DNA of 64,000 bases from Amycolatopsis sp. FDAARGOS 1241 (GCF_016889705.1 NZ_CP069526.1:1798001-1862000); one strand, 5' to 3'. Shown: positions 42,385 through 51,453, numbered from the stretch's first letter. Program-made: numbers and translations. The notes: generated from the letters alone by a model not told the origin.

Positions 42385-42998
42385 TGCCGCAGGGGAAACC
42401 GGCCGTCGTCCCGCAGGACGGGCTCACCACGCGCCAGCGCCGCAACCGCCCGCTGCTCGCCGTGCACACCGGTGAGATGAAGGGCAAGTCGACTGCCGCG
42501 TTCGGCATGGCCCTGCGCGCCTGGAACCAGGGCTGGTCGATCGGCGTGTTCCAGTTCGTGAAGTCGGCGAAGTGGCGCGTCGGCGAGGAAGCCGCTTTCC
42601 GCGCCCTCGGCGAACTGCACGACGAGACGGGCCAGGGCGGGCCTGTCGAGTGGCACAAGATGGGCGAGGGCTGGAGCTGGACGCGCAAGTCCGGTACCGA
42701 GGAGGACCACGCCGCCAACGCGCGCGAGGGCTGGGCCGAGATCAAACGCCGGCTCGCCGCCGAAACGCACGACTTCTACGTGCTCGACGAATTCTCCTAC
42801 CTGCTCAAGTGGGGCTGGCTCGAGGTCGGCGACGTGGTGTCCACTCTGGTCTCCCGGCCGGGGCACCAGCACGTCGTGATCACCGGCCGGTATGCGCCGC
42901 CGGAGCTCGTCGAGGCCGCCGATCTGGTGGCCGAGATGACGAAGGTGAAGCACCCGATGGACGCGGGGCAGAAGGGGCAGCGGGGGATCGAGTGGTAG
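42384..42998 (+). CDS. cobO: Cob(I)yrinic acid a,c-diamide adenosyltransferase CobO
   Basis: A 204-residue CobA/CobO/BtuR-type enzyme that adds the 5'-deoxyadenosyl upper ligand to the corrin cobalt using ATP. VHTGEMKGKSTAAFGMALRA is its P-loop and YVLDEFSYLLKWGWL the second conserved block; the C-terminus TKVKHPMDAGQKGQRGIEW is typical. ATG 42384 shares a base with the preceding TGA. It overlaps cobB by 7 nt (GTGGTAG). Confidence 0.94.
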   Translation: MPQGKPAVVPQDGLTTRQRRNRPLLAVHTGEMKGKSTAAFGMALRAWNQGWSIGVFQFVKSAKWRVGEEAAFRALGELHDETGQGGPVEWHKMGEGWSWTRKSGTEEDHAANAREGWAEIKRRLAAETHDFYVLDEFSYLLKWGWLEVGDVVSTLVSRPGHQHVVITGRYAPPELVEAADLVAEMTKVKHPMDAGQKGQRGIEW

Positions 42999-44374
42999 CG
43001 CGCGTGGTCATCGCCGCGCCCGGCTCGGGGCACGGCAAGACCACCATCGCCGCCGGACTCATGGCAGCGCTGCGCGCGGCCGGGCACACGGTGTCCGGGC
43101 ACAAGGTCGGGCCCGACTTCATCGACCCGTCCTACCACGCGCTCGCGACCGGGCGACCCGCACGCAACCTCGACCCGTTCCTGCAGGGTGAGGACCGGCT
43201 CGTGCCCTTGCTGCGCCACGGTTGCGCAGGGGCCGACGTCGCCGTGATCGAAGGCGTGATGGGCCTGTTCGACGGTGCGCTCGGCACCGAGGGCTACGCG
43301 TCGACCGCGCACGTCGCCCGGGTGCTCGAGGCGCCGGTGGTGCTCGTCGTGGACGCTTCGGCCGCCTCGCGCAGCGTCGCGGCGACCGTGCTCGGGTTCG
43401 CGAACTACGACCCGCGCGTGCGGCTGGCGGGCGTGATAATCAACAAGCTGGGCTCGCAACGGCACGAGGACGAGATCGCGACGGCGCTGGAAGCCACGGG
43501 CGTGCCGCTGCTGGGAGCGTTGCGGCGCAACGAGAACGTGCACGCGCCGAGCCGGCACCTCGGGCTCGTGCCGGCCGCGGAGCGGGCCGCGGACTCGCAG
43601 CGGGTGCTGCCGGAGCTGGCGTCGTGGGTCGCCGGTGGGGTGGATCTGGAAGCGGTGGTGCGCGTCGCGCGGGCCGCGCCGCCGTTGTCGGGTCCGGTGT
43701 GGACACCCGACGGGACCTGGGAGGGGCCGCGGGCGGTCGTGGCCGCCGCGGCCGGGCCGGCGTTCACGTTCCGGTACACCGAGAACCTGGAGCTGCTGGC
43801 TTCGCACGGCGTGGACGTCGTGGACGTGGACCCGCTGCGCGACGAAGCGCTGCCCGAGGGCTGTGCCGGGCTGTACTTCGGCGGGGGGTTCCCCGAGGTG
43901 CACGCGGCGGAACTGGCGGCGAACGAGCCGTTGCTCGCGGCGGTGTCCGCGGCCGCGGGCCGGGGGATGCCCGTGAGCGCGGAGTGCGCCGGACTGCTGT
44001 ACCTGTGCCGCGAGCTGGACGGGCAGCCGATGGCGGGGGTCGTCGACGCGACGGCGGTGATGACCAAACGCGGCAAACTCGGGTACCGCACGGCGGTTTC
44101 CTCGGCCGACAACGTGCTCGCGACCGCCGGCCGGCGCGTGACCGGGCACGAGTTCCACCGCACGGAGCTCACGCCCGCGGCCGGTCCGGCGCCCGCGTGG
44201 GGCTGGGACCGGACGGTGGACGGGTTCGCGTCGGCGTCGCTGCACGCGTCGTACTTGCACGTGCACTGGGCCGGGCACCCCGTGCTCGCCGAGCGGTTCG
44301 CGGCGCACGTGCGGGCCTTCGCGCCGCGCGGAAAGGGGGTCCGGCCCGCGGACGAGGTGGTGTCCCGTGGCTGA
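42992..44374 (+). CDS. cobB: Hydrogenobyrinate a,c-diamide synthase CobB
   Basis: A 460-residue glutamine-dependent amidotransferase that amidates the a and c carboxylates of hydrogenobyrinate with ATP. The N-terminal half has a P-loop (APGSGHGKTTIAAGLMAAL) and GPDFIDPSYHALATGR; the C-terminal glutaminase-like half has LYFGGGFPEVHAAELAAN and the catalytic Cys in VSAECAGLLYL. GTG 42992 overlaps cobO; the 3' end overlaps cobC by 8 nt. Confidence 0.93.
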   Translation: MVARVVIAAPGSGHGKTTIAAGLMAALRAAGHTVSGHKVGPDFIDPSYHALATGRPARNLDPFLQGEDRLVPLLRHGCAGADVAVIEGVMGLFDGALGTEGYASTAHVARVLEAPVVLVVDASAASRSVAATVLGFANYDPRVRLAGVIINKLGSQRHEDEIATALEATGVPLLGALRRNENVHAPSRHLGLVPAAERAADSQRVLPELASWVAGGVDLEAVVRVARAAPPLSGPVWTPDGTWEGPRAVVAAAAGPAFTFRYTENLELLASHGVDVVDVDPLRDEALPEGCAGLYFGGGFPEVHAAELAANEPLLAAVSAAAGRGMPVSAECAGLLYLCRELDGQPMAGVVDATAVMTKRGKLGYRTAVSSADNVLATAGRRVTGHEFHRTELTPAAGPAPAWGWDRTVDGFASASLHASYLHVHWAGHPVLAERFAAHVRAFAPRGKGVRPADEVVSRG

Positions 44375-45425
44375 CTACGACCTGCACCACCACGGCGACC
44401 GCGAGGTCGGGCCGGGGCTGGTCGACCTCGCCGTGAACGTCCGGCTCCCGCGCCCGCCCGAGTGGCTGCGGCGGGAGCTGGTGTCCGCTGTGGACAGTCT
44501 GGCCGCGTACCCGTCACCGGCCTCCGCGCAGTCGGCGGTCGCGGCGCGGCACGGCCGGCCGGTCGACGAGGTCCTGGTGACGGCCGGGGCGGCAGAGGCG
44601 TTCACGCTGCTGGCCTCGGCCCTGCGGCCGCGGCACGCGGTGGTCGTGCACCCGCAGTTCACCGAGCCCGAAGCCGCGCTGCGGGCGGCGGGGCACGAGG
44701 TGTCGCGTGTGGTGCTGTCCGATTCGGACGGTTTCGTGCTGGGTCCCGCGGTGGTTCCCGAGTCGGCCGATCTGGTGTTCGTGGGCAACCCGACCAACCC
44801 GACGTCGGTGCTGCACCCGGCCGCCGTGCTCCGCGGCCTGGTCCGGCCCGGCCGGCTGCTCGTGGTCGACGAGGCGTTCCTCGACGCCATTCCGGGCGAG
44901 GCGGAGAGCCTGGCCGGTGAGTCCCTGGACGGCGTGGTGGTGCTGCGCAGCCTCACCAAGACGTGGGGCCTCGCGGGCCTGCGCGCGGGCTACGTCCTCG
45001 GCCCGGCCGATGTCGTGGCCCGGCTGGCGGCCGTGCAGCCGCCCTGGTCGGTGTCGACGCTCGCCGGTGTCGCGACCGTGGCGTGCTGCCGTCCGGCGGC
45101 GCTGGAGGAGGCGGAAAAGCTGGCCGTCACCGCTGAAGCCGATCGGGAGTACCTGGTCTCCCGCCTGGCCGAGCTGGGCCTCCCGGCCCTCGGTGAGCCC
45201 CGGGGGCCGTTCGTCCTCGTCGAGGGCCCCGACGACGGGTTGCGCCGACGCCTGCGCGACGTCGGCTTCGCGGTCCGCCGCGGCGACACGTTCCCCGGCT
45301 TGGGGCCGCGGCACCTGCGGCTGGCGGTGCGGTCACGTGAAGTCACGGACGGGTTCGTGGCCGCGCTCGCCCGCGTTCTCCAGGTCTTGCCAGGAGCCGG
45401 CCGCCGTCGTCGTCGGTCAGGCTGA
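44367..45425 (+). CDS. cobC: CobC-type PLP-dependent aminotransferase/decarboxylase
   Basis: A 352-residue fold-type I PLP enzyme of the CobC/CobD class, which provides (R)-1-amino-2-propanol phosphate from threonine phosphate for the nucleotide loop. VLRSLTKTWGLAGLRAGYVL contains the PLP lysine, VFVGNPTNPTSVLHPA the Asn that binds the phosphate, and LLVVDEAFLDAIPGE the Asp. Rv2231c-type relatives have the same place in actinobacterial clusters. The last 20 residues are Arg-rich and overlap, on the other strand, a decayed gene. Confidence 0.85.
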   Translation: MADYDLHHHGDREVGPGLVDLAVNVRLPRPPEWLRRELVSAVDSLAAYPSPASAQSAVAARHGRPVDEVLVTAGAAEAFTLLASALRPRHAVVVHPQFTEPEAALRAAGHEVSRVVLSDSDGFVLGPAVVPESADLVFVGNPTNPTSVLHPAAVLRGLVRPGRLLVVDEAFLDAIPGEAESLAGESLDGVVVLRSLTKTWGLAGLRAGYVLGPADVVARLAAVQPPWSVSTLAGVATVACCRPAALEEAEKLAVTAEADREYLVSRLAELGLPALGEPRGPFVLVEGPDDGLRRRLRDVGFAVRRGDTFPGLGPRHLRLAVRSREVTDGFVAALARVLQVLPGAGRRRRRSG

Positions 45426-45845
45426 AGGCGGAATCGTCGTCTACGCCGTATTTGCGCTGGTGCTCGGCGTCTTCCTCACCCCTGCCCTTGCCGCCGAATC
45501 CGGACGCGCCGCGCGCCCGGGCCGCCCCTTTGCTCGCTAGTGGGCCGCGCGCGCTTTCTTCGAGGGCACCGCTGCCAGAGCCGATGCCGCTACCGAAACG
45601 TGCGCCGCTCGATCCGCCGCCGATCCCGCGGCCTGCTGAGCCACCAGCTCCCGCACCCAAGACCTCCCGGTCGGACAGCGGGCGGGACTTAGGCGGCCAG
45701 GGGCGCCATCGCCGCGATCTCGGCGAGAGCTCCTCGGAGCGACCTGTGCCGCCGAAGCGCTCGGCGACGCGCTCTCGAGGCGTTCTCCGCGAGCACGCGA
45801 GAATTCCGCGTCCTCGTCGGGCTTCGTCAAATACGTGGTGACGCG
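45400..45845 (-). pseudogene. Remnant of a type VII secretion substrate C-terminus
   Basis: On the minus strand one frame contains RGIGGGSSGARFGSGIGSGS and GASGFGGKGRGEEDAEHQRK followed by YGVDDDSAFSLTDDDGGRL. The RGxEDxEHxRKY-DDDSAFSLTD tail is characteristic of Gly-rich PPE-like type VII substrates in Pseudonocardiaceae, but the usual ending is missing because the frame runs into the cobC 3' end. Upstream, TYLTKPDEDAEFSRARGE reads in another frame, so at least one frameshift separates the pieces. No intact start or full domain is present. Confidence 0.5.
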
Positions 45846-46060
45846 AAGGAATCCCGCGCAGACGCGCCGTGGCCGTCGAGACCCTGCTCGGTGGCCGCGA
45901 AGCGGGAGTTCGTCTGGTCTCTCCGGCTGGAAACGTAGCTGGTCGATCCTGGCCCACTGGTGCTCGTCAGCGGCTGTGGCACGCCCGGCGGGGTTCTGCC
46001 GGCGATCGATCTGCACAGGTGATTGAGATCGAGGGGTTCGGGATAGCGGCCCGGCCGTGG
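45846..46060. other. Intergenic stretch between remnant and cobS
   Basis: About 215 bp after the type VII remnant and before the 3' end of cobS. It may include more of the decayed gene, but no reading frame is convincing. I see no terminator of note. Confidence 0.35.
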
Positions 46061-46816
46061 CTAGGCGGCGAGCACGAGCAGCGCCGCCGCCACCGCGACC
46101 TCGACGCCCGCACCCAGGACGTCACCGGTGATGCCGCCGAGCCGGCGCACACACCGCACGAGCAGCAGCGCGGCGGCGCCGTACCCCGCGACCACCGCCG
46201 CCACTCCTTGCCACCACGGCAAACCAGGGGCCAGCGCGGCCACGGCGGCCGCCACCACACCGACTCCGACGGCGACCGGCAGCGGCACCGAACCCGCGAC
46301 CGTCGCGCCCAGCCCGTCCGGCCGCGCCGACGGCACTCCCCGTGCGCACGACATCGACAACGTGCACCGCCCGGTCAGCACGCCGGCGACGACCGCGACG
46401 ACCCCGTGCCCGGCCGCCACCGCCCCGGCTGCCGCGCCGGCTTGCACGAGCAGCACGAACACGAGCGTTGCCACGCCGGTCGGCCCGGCATCGCCGCGGC
46501 GCATCACGTCGAGCGCCTTCGCCCGGTCGTAGGACGCACCCAGTCCGTCGGCGGTGTCGGCCAGCCCGTCGAGGTGCAGCCCGCGGCTGCCCAGCTCCAC
46601 CGCGCCGAGCGCCAGCGCCGCGACGGCCAGCGCGGGCAGTCCGACCGCGCCGCCGCCCGCCACGATCAGGCCCGCCACCGCCGCCAACGGCACCGCCGCG
46701 ACGGGTGCCAGCACCATGGCCGCGCCGGCCACCCCGCGATCGATCACGCGCGGCGCGGGCACCGGCACGGTGGTCAGGGTGCCGACCGCCAGCCGGATCG
46801 CATCACCGAGCTTCAC
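46061..46816 (-). CDS. cobS: Adenosylcobinamide-GDP ribazoletransferase CobS
   Basis: A 251-residue integral membrane enzyme that joins adenosylcobinamide-GDP and alpha-ribazole. AVELGSRGLHLDGLADTADG carries the conserved His and Asp pair, and YDRAKALDVMRRGDAGPTGV follows; about six hydrophobic segments are visible. GTG 46816 is chosen since the open frame upstream runs into the tandem repeats and is arginine-rich. It is the last gene of cobU-cobT-cobS but is separated from cobT by 532 bp of minisatellite. Confidence 0.9.
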   Translation of the reverse strand: MKLGDAIRLAVGTLTTVPVPAPRVIDRGVAGAAMVLAPVAAVPLAAVAGLIVAGGGAVGLPALAVAALALGAVELGSRGLHLDGLADTADGLGASYDRAKALDVMRRGDAGPTGVATLVFVLLVQAGAAAGAVAAGHGVVAVVAGVLTGRCTLSMSCARGVPSARPDGLGATVAGSVPLPVAVGVGVVAAAVAALAPGLPWWQGVAAVVAGYGAAALLLVRCVRRLGGITGDVLGAGVEVAVAAALLVLAA

Positions 46817-46888
46817 GCGCGGCCGGCTTTCTGCCCGGCCAAACGGCCGCACCCGGCAGCCGCTGCCCGGCTCACCGCACCGCACTGC

Positions 46889-47350
46889 GCCCCGGCGGTC
46901 GGCCACTCGGGGTGGGCGAGCGGTGTTCCGGCGGTCGGCCGACCGGGGCGGCCGAGCCGTGTCATGCCGGCCGGCCTATCGGGGTGGCCGAGCCGTGTCC
47001 CGCCGGCATTGGGGCGGGCGAGCCGTGTTCCGGCGGTCGGCCTACCGGGGTGGGCCAGGTGCGTTGCGGCGGTCGGCCTACCGGGGTGGGCGAGCAGCGG
47101 GGCGGCGGTCGGCCGACCGGGGCGGCCGAGCCGTGTCATGGCGGCCGGCCAATCGGAATGGGCGTGGTGTGTTCCGGCGGTCGGCCTACCGGGGTGGGCG
47201 AGGCGTGTTCCGGCGGCCGGCCTACCGGGGTGGCGGAGCCGTGCTCCTGCGGCCTGCCTACTGGGGCCACCGAGCCGTGCTCCTGCAGCCGGCCAATCGG
47301 GGCCACCGAGCCGTGCCCCGTCAGCCACCGGACCGGTGTCGGCTGTCCTC
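46889..47350. repeat. 36-bp tandem repeat array (minisatellite), 13 units
   Basis: Thirteen head-to-tail units start at 46889, 46925, 46961, 46997, 47027, 47063, 47099, 47135, 47171, 47207, 47243, 47279 and 47315; all are 36 bp except the fourth, which is 30 bp. A typical unit begins GTTCCGGCGGTCGGCC and ends near GGCGAGCCGT. Units differ by a few substitutions. The period is 12 codons, all six frames are nearly open, and one minus-strand frame encodes GTRLAHPGRPTA-like peptides. It fills the gap between cobT and cobS. Confidence 0.9.
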
Positions 47351-48368
47351 ACGCGAGGTCCGCCAGCAGGCCCATCTCGGCGATGATCGCCCGCGCCGCA
47401 CGCAGGGTCGGGACCGCCTGGATCGCGCCGCTGCCCTCGCCCAGGCGCAGGCCCAGGTCGAGGATCGGCGTCAGGCCCAGGGCCTTGAGGGCGAACGCCT
47501 GCGATGGTTCCGTCGAACGGTGGCCCGCGAGCCACCACTGCTGGGCGCCCGGCGCGATGTCGCGGGCGACCAGGGCGGCGGCGCCGGAGAAGATGCCGTC
47601 GAGCAGCACCGGGATGCGGCGCACGGCGGCCTCGACCAGGAAACCCGCGGTCGCCGCGACGCAGGCGCTGCCCAAGGCCGTGAGGCGGTCGAACGGGTCC
47701 GTGACGCGGTCGCCGGCGCGCGCGAGGGCGGTCGCCACGACGGCGGTCTTGGTTTCCAAGGCGGCGCCGGACACGCCGGTCCCGGTGCCGACGACCTCGG
47801 CCGCGGGCAGGCCGAGAGTGGCGGCGACCAGCGCGGCGCACACGGTGGTGTTGCCGATGCCCATGTCGCCGGGGACCAGGAGGTCGGCGCCGGCCTCCTC
47901 GGCGGCGATGGCGCGGCCCGCTTCGAACGCGGCCACGGCTTCGCCGGGCTCGAGGGCGTCCTCGACGTCGATCGCGCCGGAGCCGCGGCGGATCTTGTGG
48001 GCGGTGACCTCGGCGGGGATGTCCGCAGCGTCCCAGTCGACCGCGAGGTCGGCCACGCGCACGCTGGCCCCCACCTGCGCGGCCAGCACCGTGACGCCGC
48101 TCTTGCCCGCGAGGAACACGCGCACCATCGCCGCCGTGACCTCGCGCGGGTACGCCGACTGCGCCGACACCCCGTGGTCACCGGCGAAGACGACCACGCG
48201 CACGTCGTCGAGCGGGCGCGGGGGCACCACGCCGTGGGCGGCGCTCAGCCACGCCGCCAGCTCCTCGAGCCTGCCCAGCGCGCCGAGCGGTTTCACCAGG
48301 CCGTCGAGGCGCTCCTGCGCTGCGGCGCGGGCGGCGGCGTCGGGCACGGGGATGTCGAATCGGGGCAC
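47349..48368 (-). CDS. cobT: Nicotinate-nucleotide-dimethylbenzimidazole phosphoribosyltransferase CobT
   Basis: A 339-residue enzyme that transfers phosphoribose from nicotinate mononucleotide to dimethylbenzimidazole. VVVFAGDHGVSAQSAYPREV, LVPGDMGIGNTTVCAALVA and LGLRLGEGSGAIQAVPTLRA (with the catalytic Glu) are family motifs. GTG 48368 has AAGGAG about 7 nt upstream. cobU ends 10 nt before it, so they are co-transcribed. Its stop touches the start of the tandem repeat array. Confidence 0.94.
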   Translation of the reverse strand: MPRFDIPVPDAAARAAAQERLDGLVKPLGALGRLEELAAWLSAAHGVVPPRPLDDVRVVVFAGDHGVSAQSAYPREVTAAMVRVFLAGKSGVTVLAAQVGASVRVADLAVDWDAADIPAEVTAHKIRRGSGAIDVEDALEPGEAVAAFEAGRAIAAEEAGADLLVPGDMGIGNTTVCAALVAATLGLPAAEVVGTGTGVSGAALETKTAVVATALARAGDRVTDPFDRLTALGSACVAATAGFLVEAAVRRIPVLLDGIFSGAAALVARDIAPGAQQWWLAGHRSTEPSQAFALKALGLTPILDLGLRLGEGSGAIQAVPTLRAARAIIAEMGLLADLA

Positions 48369-48378
48369 GGCGAGCTCC

Positions 48379-48984
48379 TTACGGCAGTTCGAGCACCCGC
48401 CCCGCGACGACCAGCAGGCTCCGGTCTGACTCGGCGGACACCCGGTTGTTGAGTGCGCCCAGCACATCACGGAACAGCCGCCCGGACGACGTAGCGGGCA
48501 CCACACCGCTGCCGACCTCGTTGCTCACGGCCACCACGGGCACCCGGGCCTGCGTCCACGCGGCCAGGAAGTCTTCGAGCCGGTCGTCGAGCCGTCTCTC
48601 CCAGCCCGGTTTGCCCGACCACGCGCCGACCTCGTCGAGCACGCGCGAGAGCCACGTGCCCAGGCAGTCGATGAGCAGCGGGCTGCTCGCGGTCCGCAGG
48701 ACCGTCGCGAGGTCGGTGGTCTCGACGGTCTTCCAGTGCGCCGGACGCCGGGCCTGGTGCGCGGCGACGCGGGCGGCCCACTCGGGGTCGTCGTCGCCCG
48801 GCGGCAGGCCGGGCGCGAGGTACACGAGGTGGGAGTGGTGCGCGACGAGCCGCTCCGCGTGCCTCGACTTCCCGGAGCGGACGCCGCCGAGGACGAGCAC
48901 CTTGCCATCGTCGCGTCCGTACCGGCGGAGGGTCCGCGCCAGGGCTTCGAGCTGCCCGGCGAGCCGGTGCGTCAGCTTGGTCAT
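48379..48984 (-). CDS. cobU: Adenosylcobinamide kinase/guanylyltransferase CobU
   Basis: A 201-residue P-loop enzyme that phosphorylates adenosylcobinamide and adds GMP. VLVLGGVRSGKSRHAERLV is the P-loop, LLIDCLGTWLSRVLDEVG and VAVSNEVGSGVVPATSSG are conserved. About 27 residues precede the P-loop, a longer N-terminus than in the enteric enzyme; an ATG three codons further upstream (48993) is possible. It is divergent from cobD with only 36 bp between, so promoters overlap or are leaderless. Confidence 0.92.
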   Translation of the reverse strand: MTKLTHRLAGQLEALARTLRRYGRDDGKVLVLGGVRSGKSRHAERLVAHHSHLVYLAPGLPPGDDDPEWAARVAAHQARRPAHWKTVETTDLATVLRTASSPLLIDCLGTWLSRVLDEVGAWSGKPGWERRLDDRLEDFLAAWTQARVPVVAVSNEVGSGVVPATSSGRLFRDVLGALNNRVSAESDRSLLVVAGRVLELP

Positions 48985-49020
48985 ACCCGGCATTCTCGTG
49001 CACGCGCTACGGTTCGCCAC

Positions 49021-49965
49021 GTGCCACTCCGACAAGCCGTCACCGCGGCCGGCCTGATCACCGGATACGTCGCCGACGCGGTGTTCGGCGACCCCCGCCG
49101 CGGGCACCCGGTCGCGCTGTTCGGCCGCGCGGCCGGCGCGCTGGAACGTCGCTGGTGGGCGGACTCGAAGCCGCGCGGAGCGGCGTACGCGGCCGTCTGC
49201 GCGGGCGCCGCGACGGGCCTGGGTGTGGCCACGCAGCTGGCCACCCGCCGGCGCCCCGTCGCCCGCTTCGCCTTCACCGCCGCCGCGACGTGGGCCGTGC
49301 TCGGCGGCCGCGGTCTCGCCGCCGAGGGCCGGGAGATGGCGCGCCTGCTGGACGCCGACGGAATACCCGCCGCGCGTGCCCGCCTTTCGCACCTGTGCGC
49401 GCGGGACGCGTCGGAGCTGGACCCGGCCGAGCTCGCGCGTGCGGCCACGGAGTCGATCGCGGAGAACACGTCCGACGCGGTCGTCGCGCCGCTGCTGTGG
49501 GGCGCCGTCGCCGGCCTCCCCGGGCTGCTCGGCTACCGCGCGCTGAACACGCTCGACGCGATGGTCGGCTACCGCTCGCCGCGCCACCGCAACTTCGGCT
49601 GGGCCGCGGCCCGCGCCGACGACGTCGTGAACCTCGTGCCGGCGCGGATCGGCGCCGTGCTGACGGCGCTGTCCGCGCCGCTGGCCGGCGGGCGGATCGG
49701 CCCGGCGCTGCGCGCGTGGCGGCGGTACGGCTCGCACCACCCGAGCCCGAACGCCGGCCAGGTCGAGGCCGCGTTCGCGGGCGCTCTCGGCGTGCGGCTC
49801 GGGGGCACCAACAGCTACGGCGGCGAGGTCGAGGTCCGTGGCACGCTCGGTGACGGCCGGGCGCCACAGCCCGTCGACCTGCGGCGCGCGGTGCGTTTGT
49901 CGCGGGTGGTCGGCGCGGTGTCGGCCGTGAGCGCGGCGGCGGTGGCCCGGGCGGTGGCGCGGTGA
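49021..49965 (+). CDS. cobD: Adenosylcobinamide-phosphate synthase CobD (CbiB)
   Basis: A 314-residue membrane protein that attaches the aminopropanol phosphate arm to adenosylcobyric acid. The CbiB signature blocks are present: GYVADAVFGDPRRGHPVALF, ARAATESIAENTSDAVVAPL, LGYRALNTLDAMVGYRSPRH and GSHHPSPNAGQVEAAFAGAL. Start is GTG 49021. It overlaps cobQ by 4 nt and faces cobU. Confidence 0.93.
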   Translation: MPLRQAVTAAGLITGYVADAVFGDPRRGHPVALFGRAAGALERRWWADSKPRGAAYAAVCAGAATGLGVATQLATRRRPVARFAFTAAATWAVLGGRGLAAEGREMARLLDADGIPAARARLSHLCARDASELDPAELARAATESIAENTSDAVVAPLLWGAVAGLPGLLGYRALNTLDAMVGYRSPRHRNFGWAAARADDVVNLVPARIGAVLTALSAPLAGGRIGPALRAWRRYGSHHPSPNAGQVEAAFAGALGVRLGGTNSYGGEVEVRGTLGDGRAPQPVDLRRAVRLSRVVGAVSAVSAAAVARAVAR

Positions 49966-51443
49966 GGGGACTGCTGGTCGCGGGCACCACGTCCGACGCC
50001 GGGAAGAGCCTGGTCACGGCCGGGATCTGCCGGTGGCTCGCGCGCCGCGGCGTGCGCGTGGCGCCGTTCAAATCGCAGAACATGTCGAACAACTCGATGG
50101 TGTGCGCCGACGGCGCCGAGATCGGCCGCGCGCAGTGGTTGCAGGCCCGCGCCGCGCGCGCCGAACCCGAGGCGGCGATGAACCCCGTGCTGCTCAAACC
50201 CGGCAGCGACCGGCGCAGCCACGTGATCGCGCTCGGCAAACCGTTCGGCACGCTCGAAGCCGGCGAGTACGCGACCGGCCGCGCCGGCTTGGCCGAGTTC
50301 GCATTCGGGGCCTTCGAGGACCTGCGCTCGCGCTTCGACGTCGTCGTGTGCGAAGGAGCGGGCAGCCCCGCGGAGATCAACCTGCGCGGCGGCGACTACG
50401 TGAACCTCGGACTGGCCCGGCGGTTTTCCCTCCCGGTGGTCGTGGTCGGCGACATCGACCGCGGCGGGGTGCTGGCCGCGATGTTCGGCACGCTCGCGCT
50501 GCTCTCGCCCGAGGACCAGGCGCTCGTGGCCGGCTGGGTGGTCAACAAGTTCCGCGGCGACATCGGCTTGCTGCGTCCGGGCCTGAAGAGCCTCGAAGAC
50601 GTGACGGGCCGGCCGGTGCTGGGGGTGCTGCCCTGGCTCGATCGTGTGTGGATCGACTCCGAAGACGCGCTCGCCGCAGCCGGCTGGCGACACGAGGCGC
50701 CACGCGGGGGCGGGCTGCGCGTGGCCGTCGTGCGCTTCCCGCGCGCCTCGAACGCCACCGATGTGGACGCTCTCGCCGCCGAGCCCGGCGTGACGGTGAG
50801 CCTCACCGCCGACCCGGACACGGTCGAGACCGCCGACCTCGTGGTGCTGCCCGGCTCCCGGGCCACTGTGGACGATCTGCGCTGGCTGCGCTCGCGCGGC
50901 CTCGCCGACGCCGTGACCGCGCGCGCCGCCGCGGGCCGGCCGGTGCTCGGCATCTGCGGCGGCTATCAGATGCTGGCACGGACCATCGACGACGACGTCG
51001 AGTCGCGTGCCGGCCTGGTCGACGGGCTCGGCCTGCTGCCCACCACCGTGACCTTCGCGGGGGACAAGGTGCTGGGCCGCCCGACGGGCTCGTGGCGGGG
51101 CCACCGCGTCGACGCGTACGAGATCCACCACGGCAGCGCCTCCGGCGCCGACGCGGAGTCCTTTCTGGACGGTTACCGCGCCGGCGCGGTGTGGGGCACG
51201 ACGTGGCACGGCGCCTTCGAGAACGACGGCTTCCGCCGCGCGTGGCTCACCGAGATCGCCGCACAGGCGGGCGTCGACTGGTCGCCTGCCGCGGCCACCC
51301 CGGGCTTCGCGCAGCTGCGCGAGGACATGCTCGACCGCCTCGCCGACGCAGTCGAGTCCGAACTGGACACCACGAACCTCTTGCGGCTGCTGGAAGGCGG
51401 TGCGCCGGACGCGCTGCCGTTCGTCCCGCCCGGCGCACCGTGA
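49962..51443 (+). CDS. cobQ: Adenosylcobyric acid synthase CobQ (CbiP)
   Basis: A 493-residue amidotransferase that amidates carboxylates b, d, e and g. The N-terminal half has VAGTTSDAGKSLVTAGICRW and PFKSQNMSNNSMVCADGAEI; the glutaminase half has PVLGICGGYQMLAR with the conserved Cys and AYEIHHGSAS with the His. GTG 49962 overlaps the cobD stop. It ends the cob cluster; the next gene is convergent and ends 11 bp after it. Confidence 0.94.
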   Translation: MRGLLVAGTTSDAGKSLVTAGICRWLARRGVRVAPFKSQNMSNNSMVCADGAEIGRAQWLQARAARAEPEAAMNPVLLKPGSDRRSHVIALGKPFGTLEAGEYATGRAGLAEFAFGAFEDLRSRFDVVVCEGAGSPAEINLRGGDYVNLGLARRFSLPVVVVGDIDRGGVLAAMFGTLALLSPEDQALVAGWVVNKFRGDIGLLRPGLKSLEDVTGRPVLGVLPWLDRVWIDSEDALAAAGWRHEAPRGGGLRVAVVRFPRASNATDVDALAAEPGVTVSLTADPDTVETADLVVLPGSRATVDDLRWLRSRGLADAVTARAAAGRPVLGICGGYQMLARTIDDDVESRAGLVDGLGLLPTTVTFAGDKVLGRPTGSWRGHRVDAYEIHHGSASGADAESFLDGYRAGAVWGTTWHGAFENDGFRRAWLTEIAAQAGVDWSPAAATPGFAQLREDMLDRLADAVESELDTTNLLRLLEGGAPDALPFVPPGAP

Positions 51444-51453
51444 GTCGGATGAG

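Noticed and set aside
45427..46060. Intact Gly-rich gene on the minus strand
   Set aside because: The family-like pieces are in different frames and lack a start, so it is treated as a remnant.
46889..47350. Possible CRISPR array, because of the regular 36-bp period
   Set aside because: Units are contiguous with no spacers and they vary internally; no cas genes are near. It is a tandem minisatellite.
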